From: DYFC01 sp041658585 | GTDB taxonomy: Bacteria; Nitrospirota; Thermodesulfovibrionia; Thermodesulfovibrionales; SM23-35 | Direction of reading: 5' to 3' | Assembly (NCBI GenBank): GCA_041658585.1 | Contig: JBAZZX010000009.1 | Coordinates: forward strand, 19,459-83,458 | Length of the DNA stretch: 64,000 nucleotides | Part shown: piece by piece, positions 1-9,638 of the stretch | Position numbering within the stretch: the stretch's first letter is position 1 | How the letters are laid out: every line of letters begins with the position of its first letter | Program-made: the position numbers and the translations under genes | The notes under the pieces: generated by a model | What the model was told of the DNA's origin: nothing | The model's input: the letters and a program-made list of their open reading frames with translations, nothing else | The model's database searches: none

Positions 1-1440
1 CTTAAAGGCGCCGACAAAGTATCAACGGATATAACCTTTGATTTGCAGGCGGTTAATATCATTACGGAAGACGGAACCGTGAAGGAGATAACAATAAACC
101 CGATTAAAGTAAATTCCGTTTCCGTAGCCGGCCGTCAGCTTCTCCTTAGCGAACAAACATTACCCGAAGGCAAATACAAAAGACTTCAGCTCATCGTAAA
201 ACAGGCGTCTGTAAAAAATCAGGAAAAGACGGCAACGCTTGCATTGCCTCCGGAGGGCATAGAGTCGGCAATCGACGTCAACATAAGGAGAAATGCCAAT
301 ACTTCCGTCTTTTTGTTTTGGAATGCGGACGGCTCGATCGGAGACGGTTATCTGTTTAAACCCGCGCTCACCGTTACCGGACAAGTCCCGGAACTTAGCA
401 ATCTGCTCGTATATGTCACTAATGAAGAATCGAATAATGTATCCGTCCTGAACAGGCAGACGGGAGATGTAGTCGCTGCCGTAATGGTGGGTAAAAAACC
501 TCGCGGGATAGCCGTAAGCCGGGGCAGAGAACGTCCGAGAGTTTATGTTGCAAACTCGGACTCCGACAGCATATCGGTCATTGATCCTACTACCAATAAG
601 GTTGAAGTGGAGATACCGATACGCTTTGGCAGGGCGCCTGAAGGCATTACAGTCGTAAGAATATCGCCGGACAGGGAACTGATTTTCACGGCAAATTATG
701 CTTCAGATAACGTCTCCGTTATCGACGCCGCAACGTATCAGGAGATAGACAAGATCAATACAGGAGACGGACCCGTTGCTATAACGGCAGACCCTCCGGC
801 AGACCTTTTTTCGGGCTCGAGATTCCTGAATTTTGAAGACCTAAATGTCCTGAGAAATTACAGGGAAAGATTCTTCAATGTATATACGGCAAACAAAAAC
901 TCAAAGGATGTATCGGTAATTAAAATGAATGCGTTAACTGGCCGGTTTGAAGGCGTTTTTCCGGTCGCGGTTCAATGGAGTCCGATAACCCTTGCGACGG
1001 ATTATCAGAGAGGGAAGGTTTATGTCGGCAATTATAACTATGATAATCTCTCAGTCATCGACATAGTTCAAGTCGCAAGAGAATTTACGTCAGGGATAGT
1101 CAGCGAGATCACGAATGTCGGCAATACCGTAACCGGAATCATTGCAGATCCGGATATTGACAGGCTATATCTCCTGAAAGAGGCATCTTCCGAAATTATG
1201 ATTTTAAGGCCCTTTTCAGAGGCTTTCGGTGCAATGAAAACTTCCATGGGACCTGTAATCGGAACAATTGCGGTAGGAAATTCTCCGAGGTCTTTTATTA
1301 TGGACCCTGAAGGAAGAAAGCTATATGTGGTAAACAGGGGTTCCGATTCGGTTTCTGTAGTGGATAAAACGACGTCAAGGGAAGAGAAGGTAATACCCGT
1401 AGGGGAAAAACCTTACGGGATAGCGATGTTTCCTTATTAA
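1..1440 (+). CDS. YVTN beta-propeller surface protein, 5'-truncated by window edge
   Basis: The frame is open from base 1, so the gene starts outside the window; only the C-terminal 479 codons are seen. Roughly residues 1-130 resemble the Ig-like DUF4382-type domain that often precedes a propeller. From about residue 135 there are repeated YVTN-type blades (for example LLVYVTNEESNNVSVLN, RVYVANSDSDSISVIDP, KLYVVNRGSDSVSVVDK). YVTN propellers are secreted or surface proteins and are common beside multiheme cytochromes. The stop lies 68 bases before the barrel gene that follows, so the two probably share an operon. The fold assignment is firm from the repeats; the role (surface scaffold or electron-transfer accessory) is inferred from context. 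Confidence 0.8.
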   Translation, partial: LKGADKVSTDITFDLQAVNIITEDGTVKEITINPIKVNSVSVAGRQLLLSEQTLPEGKYKRLQLIVKQASVKNQEKTATLALPPEGIESAIDVNIRRNANTSVFLFWNADGSIGDGYLFKPALTVTGQVPELSNLLVYVTNEESNNVSVLNRQTGDVVAAVMVGKKPRGIAVSRGRERPRVYVANSDSDSISVIDPTTNKVEVEIPIRFGRAPEGITVVRISPDRELIFTANYASDNVSVIDAATYQEIDKINTGDGPVAITADPPADLFSGSRFLNFEDLNVLRNYRERFFNVYTANKNSKDVSVIKMNALTGRFEGVFPVAVQWSPITLATDYQRGKVYVGNYNYDNLSVIDIVQVAREFTSGIVSEITNVGNTVTGIIADPDIDRLYLLKEASSEIMILRPFSEAFGAMKTSMGPVIGTIAVGNSPRSFIMDPEGRKLYVVNRGSDSVSVVDKTTSREEKVIPVGEKPYGIAMFPY

Positions 1441-1508
1441 TAATACGGTTCTCGAAGCTCTGCTTCGGTAAAGAATATATGACTTAATTATGGGTGACAG
1501 CGGAAATT

Positions 1509-3821
1509 ATGGAACGTGCAGTAAGGAACATTGTCGTTGGATTAATTGTGTTGTGCCTGATAAACACATCCGCCTTTGCCGAAGGGCCGAGCGCCTGGCT
1601 GAATGTGAATTATACCGATACAAAGCAATATGAAGACGATAAAAAAACCGGATCAACGGACAGCCTTTTTCAGAACTATTATTTCCGTCTCGACAAGCCG
1701 CTTACGCAGCTGTTATCTTATCAATTTTATTTGAGAACAACTCTTAATAATTCTCATGCAGTTGATCCTGCCGGCAACAGGACAAACTCATATCTCAGGG
1801 CTGCCGAGCCGTCTATTGATTTCTTTCTGCACAACCCGCTGTATAAATTTGACATAGGCACGCGGTACCTCGAACAATGGTCTACCGCAAAATTATCGGA
1901 TGAAGGCAGGAAAACGACCGAATATTATTATTCCAGGCTGAACATACAGCCGTATTTATTCCCTTCACTGTCTTTTCAGGCCGACCTTCAGAAGGATTAC
2001 GACCATCTGTCACAGAGAAAGATAGACGCTACAAACATTAAATATTCGGGAAGTTCATGGTATGATCTGAACTTTAAGGCGATACGATTGTCGTATAACG
2101 TTACGTACAACCGTGATGAGATGAAAACCCCGGTCTCAATAACTGCAAAAAGTATAAGCAATAATTTCAATGCATCGTACAGTCTCGGCTTCAATAAATC
2201 CTTCATAGGCAACAATTTCAACTTATCGGCAGGTTATCAGGGGAATTACGGCAGGAACAAAAATAAGCAGTTTGCTCCTGCAGGGAGTGAGATAAATACG
2301 AAAAGGAAGTTCCAGGAGGGCTTGTATGCAGCCGGTTCCCAAACCGAACATTACGCGGATACCTTGGGACCGGGAAATCCGTTGATCGACATGAATTTCA
2401 ATACGCCTGCTGCAGTTCCTTCGGGAACGATTAATATAGGCGGCAACGGCGTCAAATACCATAATATGGGAATCCATTCGGCGTCGAATGAGGCTGTCAA
2501 TAAAATCTATATCTATGTAAATAAAGACGTCAGAAACGATACGAAGCTCAAGGGCACAATGACCGAGCTGGAAGTCTACCGCAGCGATTTTAATACCATA
2601 GGGAACTGGACGAAGATAGATATTCAACCTGCAGAGGTGGAAGTTTATGATGCGCTCAATAATATTTATCGCTACATAATAAAGTTTTCAACTTCCCAGA
2701 CCGCCTCCTATTTCAAGATTGTAACCCTTGCCACAGCCTCAATAAACGATGTTTTTGTAACGGAGCTCGAAGCCTATGGAACGGACATAGTGTCCAGGAC
2801 CGGAAAGCTGACCGACGTTGCCACATTTCTTTCGCAGGGCATCAATCTGACTACGAGTATAAAACCCGTAAGGACGGTTGTTCTCTCGATGAATTACTTT
2901 TTGAACAGAGCAGACCAGGGCCCGGATTCGATAATCGGTTCAACAGGAGGCGCCTTTGCAAATATTTTCAGGGATCCGAAAATTGAAAAGGACAAAGATG
3001 TAATAGTCAATTTAACAAGAAGCTACGGCGGCAATATCAACTGGCAGACCCATAGACTTTTGACTACAATGCTTCGGTACCAGAGAAATGAATCCCTGGA
3101 CAATATGGATAAAACAAATATAAAATCCAATACTTACTCCCTTAGTTTCAGTTCGTCCCCTCTGAAAACGCTCGACGCCGTGCTTTCCATGATAAGGACA
3201 TACAGCTTCAGTTTTGATGAGAAACAGTCAATCAATAATCTCTACATACTTACGCTCGGATCAAAACTCCACAGGGACGTCAATATGATCACCGACATAG
3301 GATATACACAGACAAGGACGTATGCGCTGGAGGACCAGCCGTTGGCGATGTCTGCAACCGGCGAAGGTTCACATTCCAATGTCCGTTATATCAGAGGCGC
3401 TCTTGACGCCCATCTCACGGAGAGGCTTTCGGCAAACCTCAACTATGGGCTGAGCAATACCTCGGGCAGTACATCTTCCCGTTCAAAAGACGGCAGTTTC
3501 ATACTCACATACCGCCCGGGCAGATTTTTCAGCATCTCGGGAACTCTGAGGGTATCGGATACCGACGGTAATATGGATTCAACGGAAGGCATCCTTCTTG
3601 ACTGGCTTTATCTGCCTACCGTGAGAATCAACGCGAACTATCAACACAGCGTAATTGAATCCGATACTACCAGGACCGCAGATATATTGAGCGGATATTT
3701 CATATGGTACATAACCAAATTTCTTGAGTTGCAGTTCAATTACAACTATACCCGAGAAAATGAAGATATCAGAAAAGAAATTTTCAACCTGGGAGGAAAT
3801 ATAACCTGCAGGTTCTGGTAA
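1509..3821 (+). CDS. Outer-membrane beta-barrel protein with inserted discoidin-like domain
   Basis: This 770-residue protein starts with a signal peptide (MERAVRNIVVGLIVLCLINT, cleavage near SAFA/EGP). The body is rich in alternating polar and aromatic strands, with many Tyr and Asn, and it ends in a C-terminal aromatic (CRFW), the usual outer-membrane barrel signature. Around residues 300-420 is a stretch resembling an F5/8 type C (discoidin) sandwich (MGIHSASNEAVNKIYIYV to TELEAYG), apparently inserted between barrel halves. The ATG at 1509 is preferred over the in-frame GTG at 1494 because it begins the signal peptide directly. Lying upstream of periplasmic and surface cytochromes, it is a candidate porin of an electron conduit. 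No named family was recognised. Confidence 0.75.
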   Translation: MERAVRNIVVGLIVLCLINTSAFAEGPSAWLNVNYTDTKQYEDDKKTGSTDSLFQNYYFRLDKPLTQLLSYQFYLRTTLNNSHAVDPAGNRTNSYLRAAEPSIDFFLHNPLYKFDIGTRYLEQWSTAKLSDEGRKTTEYYYSRLNIQPYLFPSLSFQADLQKDYDHLSQRKIDATNIKYSGSSWYDLNFKAIRLSYNVTYNRDEMKTPVSITAKSISNNFNASYSLGFNKSFIGNNFNLSAGYQGNYGRNKNKQFAPAGSEINTKRKFQEGLYAAGSQTEHYADTLGPGNPLIDMNFNTPAAVPSGTINIGGNGVKYHNMGIHSASNEAVNKIYIYVNKDVRNDTKLKGTMTELEVYRSDFNTIGNWTKIDIQPAEVEVYDALNNIYRYIIKFSTSQTASYFKIVTLATASINDVFVTELEAYGTDIVSRTGKLTDVATFLSQGINLTTSIKPVRTVVLSMNYFLNRADQGPDSIIGSTGGAFANIFRDPKIEKDKDVIVNLTRSYGGNINWQTHRLLTTMLRYQRNESLDNMDKTNIKSNTYSLSFSSSPLKTLDAVLSMIRTYSFSFDEKQSINNLYILTLGSKLHRDVNMITDIGYTQTRTYALEDQPLAMSATGEGSHSNVRYIRGALDAHLTERLSANLNYGLSNTSGSTSSRSKDGSFILTYRPGRFFSISGTLRVSDTDGNMDSTEGILLDWLYLPTVRINANYQHSVIESDTTRTADILSGYFIWYITKFLELQFNYNYTRENEDIRKEIFNLGGNITCRFW

Positions 3822-3861
3822 TGGCATATATATTGCAATTATAAAATTGAGGGACAAATTT

Positions 3862-4524
3862 ATGAATCAAAAAAAGTTTACACGGTTTGCACAGTTAATA
3901 GCTTTCGAATTTAAAATTCCGGTAGTTCCTATTAACATAGTAAACCCTTTAAACAGTGTGAACACAGTAAACCGTGCAAACTTTCTTCTTTCCATTCTTA
4001 TTTTTATTTTTTTAATAACAGGATGCGGTCCGAAACATTATGTACGTGAAAAAGTCGACCCCGCCGGCATTAAAAAGGTTGCTGTTATGCCCTTTGAAAA
4101 TTTTACTGCCGATGAATATGCCGCCGAAAAAATAAGGAGGATCGTTATTACAGATCTTTTATCAAGAGGCGTAGAGGTAGTCGAACCGGGAGAGATAACA
4201 AGGATAATCAGGGAGTCTAAGATTAAAAGTTTAAGTTCTATAAAGACGGCGGAGGTGCAGGAGATCGGAAAGGCGTCGGGTGCGTATGCGATTATGATCG
4301 GGTCGGTGGAATATTACGGCATATCGCGTGGCGTTTCCGTCACCTATCCGGAAGTTACGGCAAATTTCAAATTGATGGAAACGTCAACAGGAAAGGTCCT
4401 CTGGTCCGTGCGGCATACTTCCGGCGGCGCCGATTTCTGGACGAGGCACTTCGGTTCGGAGGGGAAATCGTTAAGCGAGGCTGCAGGGGAAGTCGTTAGA
4501 GAGGCGATGAATACATTCTTTTAA
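3862..4524 (+). CDS. Lipoprotein of the CsgG/GNA1162-like type
   Basis: This is a 220-residue lipoprotein. An unusual N-terminal extension of about 43 residues precedes the hydrophobic stretch and lipobox (FLITGC). The mature part has the pattern KVAVMPFENFTADEYA, then ITDLLSRG, GSVEYYG and a C-terminal STGKVLWS, typical of the CsgG-like/GNA1162 (DUF799) lipoproteins that sit in the outer membrane. GAGGG lies about 8 bases before the ATG at 3862. A palindromic repeat encodes the N-terminal extension. It is the first of three adjacent genes with the same domain. The exact role is unknown; assistance to surface export or assembly of the neighbouring barrel and cytochromes is an inference. Confidence 0.7.
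   Translation: MNQKKFTRFAQLIAFEFKIPVVPINIVNPLNSVNTVNRANFLLSILIFIFLITGCGPKHYVREKVDPAGIKKVAVMPFENFTADEYAAEKIRRIVITDLLSRGVEVVEPGEITRIIRESKIKSLSSIKTAEVQEIGKASGAYAIMIGSVEYYGISRGVSVTYPEVTANFKLMETSTGKVLWSVRHTSGGADFWTRHFGSEGKSLSEAAGEVVREAMNTFF
3872..3983 (+). repeat. Palindromic repeat encoding a protein N-terminus, copy A
   Basis: The two ends are near reverse complements (AAGTTTACACGGTTTGCACA at the left; reverse complement of the right end AAGTTTGCACGGTTTACTGT). The whole unit is read in frame within the first codons of the lipoprotein and encodes a peptide containing NSVNTVNRANF. Related copies lie at 6160-6262 and 10879-10992, again at protein N-termini. Confidence 0.65.
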
Positions 4525-4547
4525 AATCTTTTGTGAGGTATTTAAGG

Positions 4548-5132
4548 ATGAAATATCTTAAGCGAAATTTAATATTTGGGTTGCTCTTTATGCTGCTTAT
4601 AGTTTGCGGTTGCGGGGGTAAAAGCAATCCCGGCTTTTATATCAACCAGGAGATAGACTTCAGCTATATAAAGAGGGTTGCGGTGCTTCCGCTGGATAAT
4701 CTTACCGGCGATAAATTTGCGGGTGACGCGGTCAGGCATGTTGTTATGAGCGAACTTCTTGCAACGGGACTTGTGGAGGTTTCCTGTCCCGGTGATGCAA
4801 TAGCCGCCCTTGAAAGTATGAAGATAAAACCCGGCCAGGCGCTGAATGCCGAACAGATAAAGGCTATAGGGAAAACGCTGAATGTCCAGGCTGTTGTTCT
4901 TGGAGCGGTCAATAAATGCGGAGAGATACGCGAAGGAAATATCTCTTCGCCCGAGGTTACCATTACTTTAATGATGGCTGACGCGGGTTCAGGCAGCATA
5001 ATCTGGTCGATAACAAAGACACGGGGCGGCGCCGGTTTTTGGGCAAGACATTTCGGCGCACGGTCCGCCACCATGAGCGAAACCGTCCTTCTGGTTGTAA
5101 GAGAGGCTTTGCAAACTTTATATAAATATTAA
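4548..5132 (+). CDS. Lipoprotein, paralogue of the preceding CsgG/GNA1162-like protein
   Basis: A 194-residue protein with signal peptide and lipobox (LLIVCGC). The mature domain repeats the pattern of the upstream gene: RVAVLPLDNLTGDKFAGD, VVMSELLATGLVEV, AVVLGAVNKCGE, GSGSIIWSITKTRGGAGFWARHFG, matching the upstream GGADFWTRHFG. GAGG lies 10 bases before the ATG at 4548. It follows the first paralogue by 23 bases and ends 2 bases before the third. Tandem duplication is evident from the shared motifs. Function is not established; outer-membrane or periplasmic location is predicted. Confidence 0.7.
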   Translation: MKYLKRNLIFGLLFMLLIVCGCGGKSNPGFYINQEIDFSYIKRVAVLPLDNLTGDKFAGDAVRHVVMSELLATGLVEVSCPGDAIAALESMKIKPGQALNAEQIKAIGKTLNVQAVVLGAVNKCGEIREGNISSPEVTITLMMADAGSGSIIWSITKTRGGAGFWARHFGARSATMSETVLLVVREALQTLYKY

Positions 5133-5134
5133 AC

Positions 5135-6157
5135 ATGAACTCAAGAAACTTTTTACTATTGCTATTTATTGCTGGATTGTTTATTGCCAACGTAGCATAT
5201 GCTTTTCAGAATAACCCTGATGAGAAGATTGCTATTTTCCCTTTTGAAAACTTCAGCGGGGATAAAATAGCGCTGGAAGTCCTTATGCCTATGGTAAGAA
5301 GCAGGCTGGAAACGAAAGGATATTCGGTTTTGAAAGAAGAAGACCTAAACGCCTTTCTGCTCAAGGAAAGGATCAGGAATGCAGGGTGCGTTTCAAAAGA
5401 GACGGCAATGAAAATCGATGATGAACTGAAGGTCAAAACGATTCTGACCGGAGCAGTGAATACCTTTTCCGACGGAAACGATCCGAGGGTGGGATTTGTC
5501 GTATGTCTCATCAATACCGCGGACGGTTCATTGATATGGGCAAACCATGCGGCTGCAGCCGGTGAGGACTTTGAAAAAATATTGGGGATCGGGAAAATAG
5601 AGGCGCTCAATAAACTTTCCGAAAGGGTCCTCGATATTCTTTTCAAATCATTTACTGCAACGCCTCCTGAAAAACACCCCGAATCATCTTACAGAATTGC
5701 CGTTATGCCTTTTCAAAACAAGAGCAAGGTGAAAGATATGGGTATGATGGCTACGTTTATGTTTATCGTTGAACTTTTCAAGAATAAAAAATTCATACCT
5801 CTTGAATACGGCGATGTAAGACGCCTTGTCATTGATCTGAGGCTTAAAGAGAAGGGTGAGATCGATTTAAAAAATACCGGGGCAATAGCCGGATTGGCGG
5901 GAGTGGACGGTATTGTCGTCGGTTCCGTGGATTTCTACCGGGAAGGCTCCGCTATTGCAGTCCCGCCGGAAGCGGAAATATCGGCGAGATTAGTAAATGC
6001 CGGAACAGGCAAGATATTGTGGTATAACAGTTACCACGCGAAAGGCGATGACAATGTCATTATGCTTGACTGGGGAAGAATACGGTCTCCGGAGAATGTA
6101 GCATATAAGGCAGTTGAAAAATTGGTTAAAAATATGGGAAAGGTGAAATGGCGTTGA
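5135..6157 (+). CDS. Secreted protein with two CsgG/GNA1162-like domains
   Basis: A 340-residue protein. It starts with a cleavable signal peptide (MNSRNFLLLLFIAGLFIANV, then AYA/F) and lacks a lipobox. The first domain (about 28-175) begins KIAIFPFENFSGDKIA; the second (about 185-335) begins RIAVMPFQNKSKVKDM. Each ends with a DGSLIWANH- or GTGKILWYN-type strand. It is therefore an internally duplicated member of the same family as the two upstream genes, giving four domain copies across three genes. It overlaps the next gene by 10 bases, so translation is probably coupled. Confidence 0.7.
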   Translation: MNSRNFLLLLFIAGLFIANVAYAFQNNPDEKIAIFPFENFSGDKIALEVLMPMVRSRLETKGYSVLKEEDLNAFLLKERIRNAGCVSKETAMKIDDELKVKTILTGAVNTFSDGNDPRVGFVVCLINTADGSLIWANHAAAAGEDFEKILGIGKIEALNKLSERVLDILFKSFTATPPEKHPESSYRIAVMPFQNKSKVKDMGMMATFMFIVELFKNKKFIPLEYGDVRRLVIDLRLKEKGEIDLKNTGAIAGLAGVDGIVVGSVDFYREGSAIAVPPEAEISARLVNAGTGKILWYNSYHAKGDDNVIMLDWGRIRSPENVAYKAVEKLVKNMGKVKWR

Positions 6158-7623
6158 GAAAACAGTCAAAACAGTTTACACCGTTTACACAGTCTAAACC
6201 GTTTGCCGAGTTGAATGAAGTAACAAACCGGGTAAACACAGTAAACTGGGCAAACGGTTTCTTAAGCGTGGCAGTTTTATTACTGTTTATTGGATGTGCG
6301 TCGGTCGGTCAAAAAGATAGGGTCCTCGCTTTGGTTGACGGTGATCCGGTGACGGAAAAAGATCTTCAATATTCGCTTACCATAAAACACCGGAAGGAAG
6401 ACCTTTCATCTGCCGGATCTCTGAATATTTCCCGCTATGTGAACAAGTTGATAGACGACAGGTTGCTTGTCCATGAAGCTCGAACTGCCGGTATGGACCG
6501 GTTGCCGGAAATAAAACAGGCGCTTGAGGCATACATCTTGAGGGAGTCCGTTGTGAGACTCCATAAGGAAGAAATAGTTGAGAAGGTCGCGATAACGGAA
6601 GATGATCTCAGGGAATATTACAAAAAAAACCATGAACAATTCAGTCCCGGACTAAAATTGTTAAGCAAGGAGGATGCTCCCGATATTGAATTTGATAAAG
6701 TAAAGGACAGAATACGGAAAGCTCTGAGAAAACAGAAGGAAAAGGAGTGCAGTGACGAATACCTGAAGACTCTGCACGCAAAAGCAAAGATCACGATAAG
6801 GGATGAATTGCTTTCAGCGTTAAAGGCGGATAAGGCGAAAAGAGAAGCGGAAAATAAACCTGACGAAAAACAGCCTCTTGTTGAAGTAAACGGGGAAGCA
6901 TTGACGGCCGGTGAATTCATCTTTATGATGAAACAGACAAGAAAGAATTCGGAAGAAGACGTCATCAATAACTGGATTGAACGTAAACTGATAGACATGG
7001 AGGCCCTGAGCAGGCATTATGAAAGGCAGCCCGACTTGAGGGACATGGCCCATCGGTATGAAAATGAATTGCTGAAAATTACTTATATTAAAAGGATAAT
7101 TAAGCCACAAGTTAAAGTAACAGATGAAGCCCTGATAGAGTATTATGCAAGCCATCAAAAGGATTATATGGAACCTGCAAGGTATAAGATACAGCAGATT
7201 TTGGTTGAAAAAGAGAAAGATGCACAAGAGATTTTAGCCAATCTGAGAAACGGCGCGGATTTTTCATGGATTGCAGAAAAGAAATCTGTTGACCCGACTG
7301 TCTCAAAGGGCGGAGAACCGGTATGGGTTACAAAAGCCGATTTGCCGAAGCCTGTAAAAGATATCATAGATACTATGAGTTATGGCGACATTAGCCCGAT
7401 TGTTAAATATGTTGATAATACTTTTATAATTATAAAGTTACAAGATATATATAAAGAACAAGTTGAAGAATATAATAAAGTTCGGGTATCTGTTCAACAG
7501 TCGTTTTTCAACGAACAGATAAATTCTTTGCTGGAAAAATACCTGAATCAATTGAAAAAAGATTCGGAAATAGCAGTTTACAACGAAAAGATAAGTTCGC
7601 TTGAGGCCGGGTTGCAAAAGTAA
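6148..7623 (+). CDS. PpiC/SurA-type peptidyl-prolyl isomerase lipoprotein
   Basis: A 491-residue protein with a lipobox (LLLFIGC) at residues 45-51, after a 40-residue repeat-encoded N-terminal extension. A SurA-like N-terminal helical domain follows (VLALVDGDPVTEKDL, then LIDDRLLVHEA), repeated once (VEVNGEALTAGEF near 245). A parvulin/PpiC domain sits at about 345-440 (YKIQQILVEKEKDA, DFSWIAEKKSVDPTVSKGG, IVKYVDNTFIIIKL). Such foldases help secreted proteins fold and recur beside multiheme cytochromes and outer-membrane conduits. The start ATG overlaps the upstream stop and follows AAAGGTGAA. Confidence 0.85.
   Translation: MALRKQSKQFTPFTQSKPFAELNEVTNRVNTVNWANGFLSVAVLLLFIGCASVGQKDRVLALVDGDPVTEKDLQYSLTIKHRKEDLSSAGSLNISRYVNKLIDDRLLVHEARTAGMDRLPEIKQALEAYILRESVVRLHKEEIVEKVAITEDDLREYYKKNHEQFSPGLKLLSKEDAPDIEFDKVKDRIRKALRKQKEKECSDEYLKTLHAKAKITIRDELLSALKADKAKREAENKPDEKQPLVEVNGEALTAGEFIFMMKQTRKNSEEDVINNWIERKLIDMEALSRHYERQPDLRDMAHRYENELLKITYIKRIIKPQVKVTDEALIEYYASHQKDYMEPARYKIQQILVEKEKDAQEILANLRNGADFSWIAEKKSVDPTVSKGGEPVWVTKADLPKPVKDIIDTMSYGDISPIVKYVDNTFIIIKLQDIYKEQVEEYNKVRVSVQQSFFNEQINSLLEKYLNQLKKDSEIAVYNEKISSLEAGLQK
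6160..6262 (+). repeat. Palindromic repeat encoding a protein N-terminus, copy B
   Basis: The left end reads CAGTTTACACCGTTTACACA; the reverse complement of the right end reads ACCGTTTGCCCAGTTTACTG. It is translated as part of the extension VTNRVNTVNWANGF of the PpiC lipoprotein, close in sequence to the peptide of copy A. Confidence 0.6.
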
Positions 7624-7691
7624 AGACAGGCTTGACTTGTAGCACATGCTTAATATTAAGGGTAATACATTCTAAAAGGAAAAGTAGAGCT

Positions 7692-9638
7692 ATGAAAATC
7701 TTAATTAAATTTATCTTGATATTTGTGGTTTGCCTCACTTATACCTGCGCCCCTGAGCAAACGGTAAAAAGAAAAGGTTTTGAGCCGAAACCCTGTTTGG
7801 ACTGCCATAAAAAAACACTCACAGAGTATCAAAAAAAGTATATCCATAAGCCTATGGCTGAAAAAGACTGTGACGCCTGTCATTTAAGACATGGGAAAAT
7901 AGCAGTCTTAAGTCTAAAAGAGAGAGAAGAGCGGAAGCTTTGTTTAAATTGTCACACCCGGTTTGCAGAGTCCGTGAGTAAAATGACGTATATTCACTCT
8001 GCGTTAAGACAGGGTAAATGTCTGCCCTGTCATAGCCCTCATGCCTCCGACAATAAGTATCTGCAGAAGAAAACCGGAAGCGAGCAGTGTCTCGTATGCC
8101 ATAAAAAGGATGCTTTTGTGCGAATAAAACAGCACAAGCCTTTGGCCGACGGATGCCTTGTCTGCCATAATGCTCACGGCTCTCAGTATGATAAAAATCT
8201 TGTAAAGCAGGAAACGGAGCTTTGCAAATCCTGCCACAGTTTCGAGACGGTCGGCTTCAAAAAAGCGCACCGGGACTATCCCGTTCAAAAGGGAAAATGC
8301 ACTAACTGTCATACCGCACACAGTTCAACAAACGATAAATTGTTGAAGGAATCGATACATAAACCTTTAAGACTCGGCCAGTGTTCTTCGTGCCATAAGG
8401 CCCTGACCGCTGATGATCCCTTCGGTTTAATTGCAAAAGGCAGCGCACTCTGTTACACCTGCCATAAAAAAGAGGAGAAGAAATTCAGCGAGTCACACAG
8501 GCATCGTCCTGTAGAAGAGGGTAAATGTCTTGGATGCCATAACCCTCATGCAACTGATTTTCCAAAAGTAACCCTTATGCTTGTCAATGACCTCTGCATC
8601 ACCTGTCATAAGAAAAAAGCCGATACATTAAAAGTGAGCGCTTTACATAAACCCATTAAAGATAAAGGCTGCACGGCATGTCATAATCCCCACTCGTCAA
8701 TAAATACTTTTTTACTTACAGCGCCTGAGAAAAAGATATGTTTTACATGCCATGTAAAAACCGGGAAGGAGCTTAGTGAAGCCAATGTACATATACCGTT
8801 TTTGAAAATGGAATGCATGAAATGCCATGACTCACATGGGAGCAATACCCAAAATATGCTGAAAGTTTCTCTGTCCGAGCTATGTTACACCTGTCACAAA
8901 AAAGAGGAAAAGGAATTCTTTAAGATATACATACACACTCCTGTCAACAACAAAAAATGCATTTCCTGTCACAAACCGCATGCATCTCCCAATAAAAAAC
9001 TGTTAAGCAGTCCCATAAACCGACTCTGCATGAACTGCCATTCCGGTATGCTTACGGATACTAAAGACGGGATTGCCCATAAACCGTTCATTGAAAACTC
9101 CTGCAGGACTTGCCATAATCCTCACGCAAGCGATTATGCAGCTTGCACTACCGGTACGATGCCCGGGCTCTGTTATAACTGCCACAAAAAAATGGAAGGT
9201 GAATCCAGGTCTCCCGGCGTCACGCATTTGCCTGTAGAAGAAGGTAAGTGCACTGCCTGTCACAATCCGCATATATCGAAAATTAGCGCTCTGCTTTTGA
9301 ACAGACCGAGAGAACTCTGTCTGTCATGCCATGAACGAATAGTTACAACCAATATAAGAAAAGGTCATATCACTATGGAAAAAGGTGACTGCACAAGCTG
9401 CCACAAGCCGCACTTTTCGGATTCCGCACATCTGATCACTGAAAAAGATCCGGCTTTATGCGTGAAATGTCATGGAACGGATTCGGCAAGACTGACAAAA
9501 GTGCATCTGAAGCCTATAGAAAAGATAAATCGTTGCCTTGCCTGCCACGAACCTCATGTAACGGAAAATCCGGGAATGCTGAGGAATATAAAACATAGTC
9601 CCTTTGCCAAGGGAGATTGCAGGGATTGCCATGAATAA
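7692..9638 (+). CDS. 26-heme c-type cytochrome lipoprotein
   Basis: A 648-residue protein starting at ATG 7692, which opens the signal peptide MKILIKFILIFVVCLTYTC; the LTYTC end is a lipobox. I count 26 CXXCH motifs, mostly paired as in the doubled-CXXCH family, with the repeating pattern H-K-P..GKC..CH.PH.S..LC..CHKK. The internal periodicity suggests repeated duplication of a two-heme unit. A large, elongated, lipid-anchored multiheme protein of this kind would wire the periplasm or outer surface. It overlaps the next cytochrome gene by 8 bases. The terminal acceptor (metal oxides, partner cells, or another) cannot be read from the sequence. Confidence 0.88.
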   Translation: MKILIKFILIFVVCLTYTCAPEQTVKRKGFEPKPCLDCHKKTLTEYQKKYIHKPMAEKDCDACHLRHGKIAVLSLKEREERKLCLNCHTRFAESVSKMTYIHSALRQGKCLPCHSPHASDNKYLQKKTGSEQCLVCHKKDAFVRIKQHKPLADGCLVCHNAHGSQYDKNLVKQETELCKSCHSFETVGFKKAHRDYPVQKGKCTNCHTAHSSTNDKLLKESIHKPLRLGQCSSCHKALTADDPFGLIAKGSALCYTCHKKEEKKFSESHRHRPVEEGKCLGCHNPHATDFPKVTLMLVNDLCITCHKKKADTLKVSALHKPIKDKGCTACHNPHSSINTFLLTAPEKKICFTCHVKTGKELSEANVHIPFLKMECMKCHDSHGSNTQNMLKVSLSELCYTCHKKEEKEFFKIYIHTPVNNKKCISCHKPHASPNKKLLSSPINRLCMNCHSGMLTDTKDGIAHKPFIENSCRTCHNPHASDYAACTTGTMPGLCYNCHKKMEGESRSPGVTHLPVEEGKCTACHNPHISKISALLLNRPRELCLSCHERIVTTNIRKGHITMEKGDCTSCHKPHFSDSAHLITEKDPALCVKCHGTDSARLTKVHLKPIEKINRCLACHEPHVTENPGMLRNIKHSPFAKGDCRDCHE

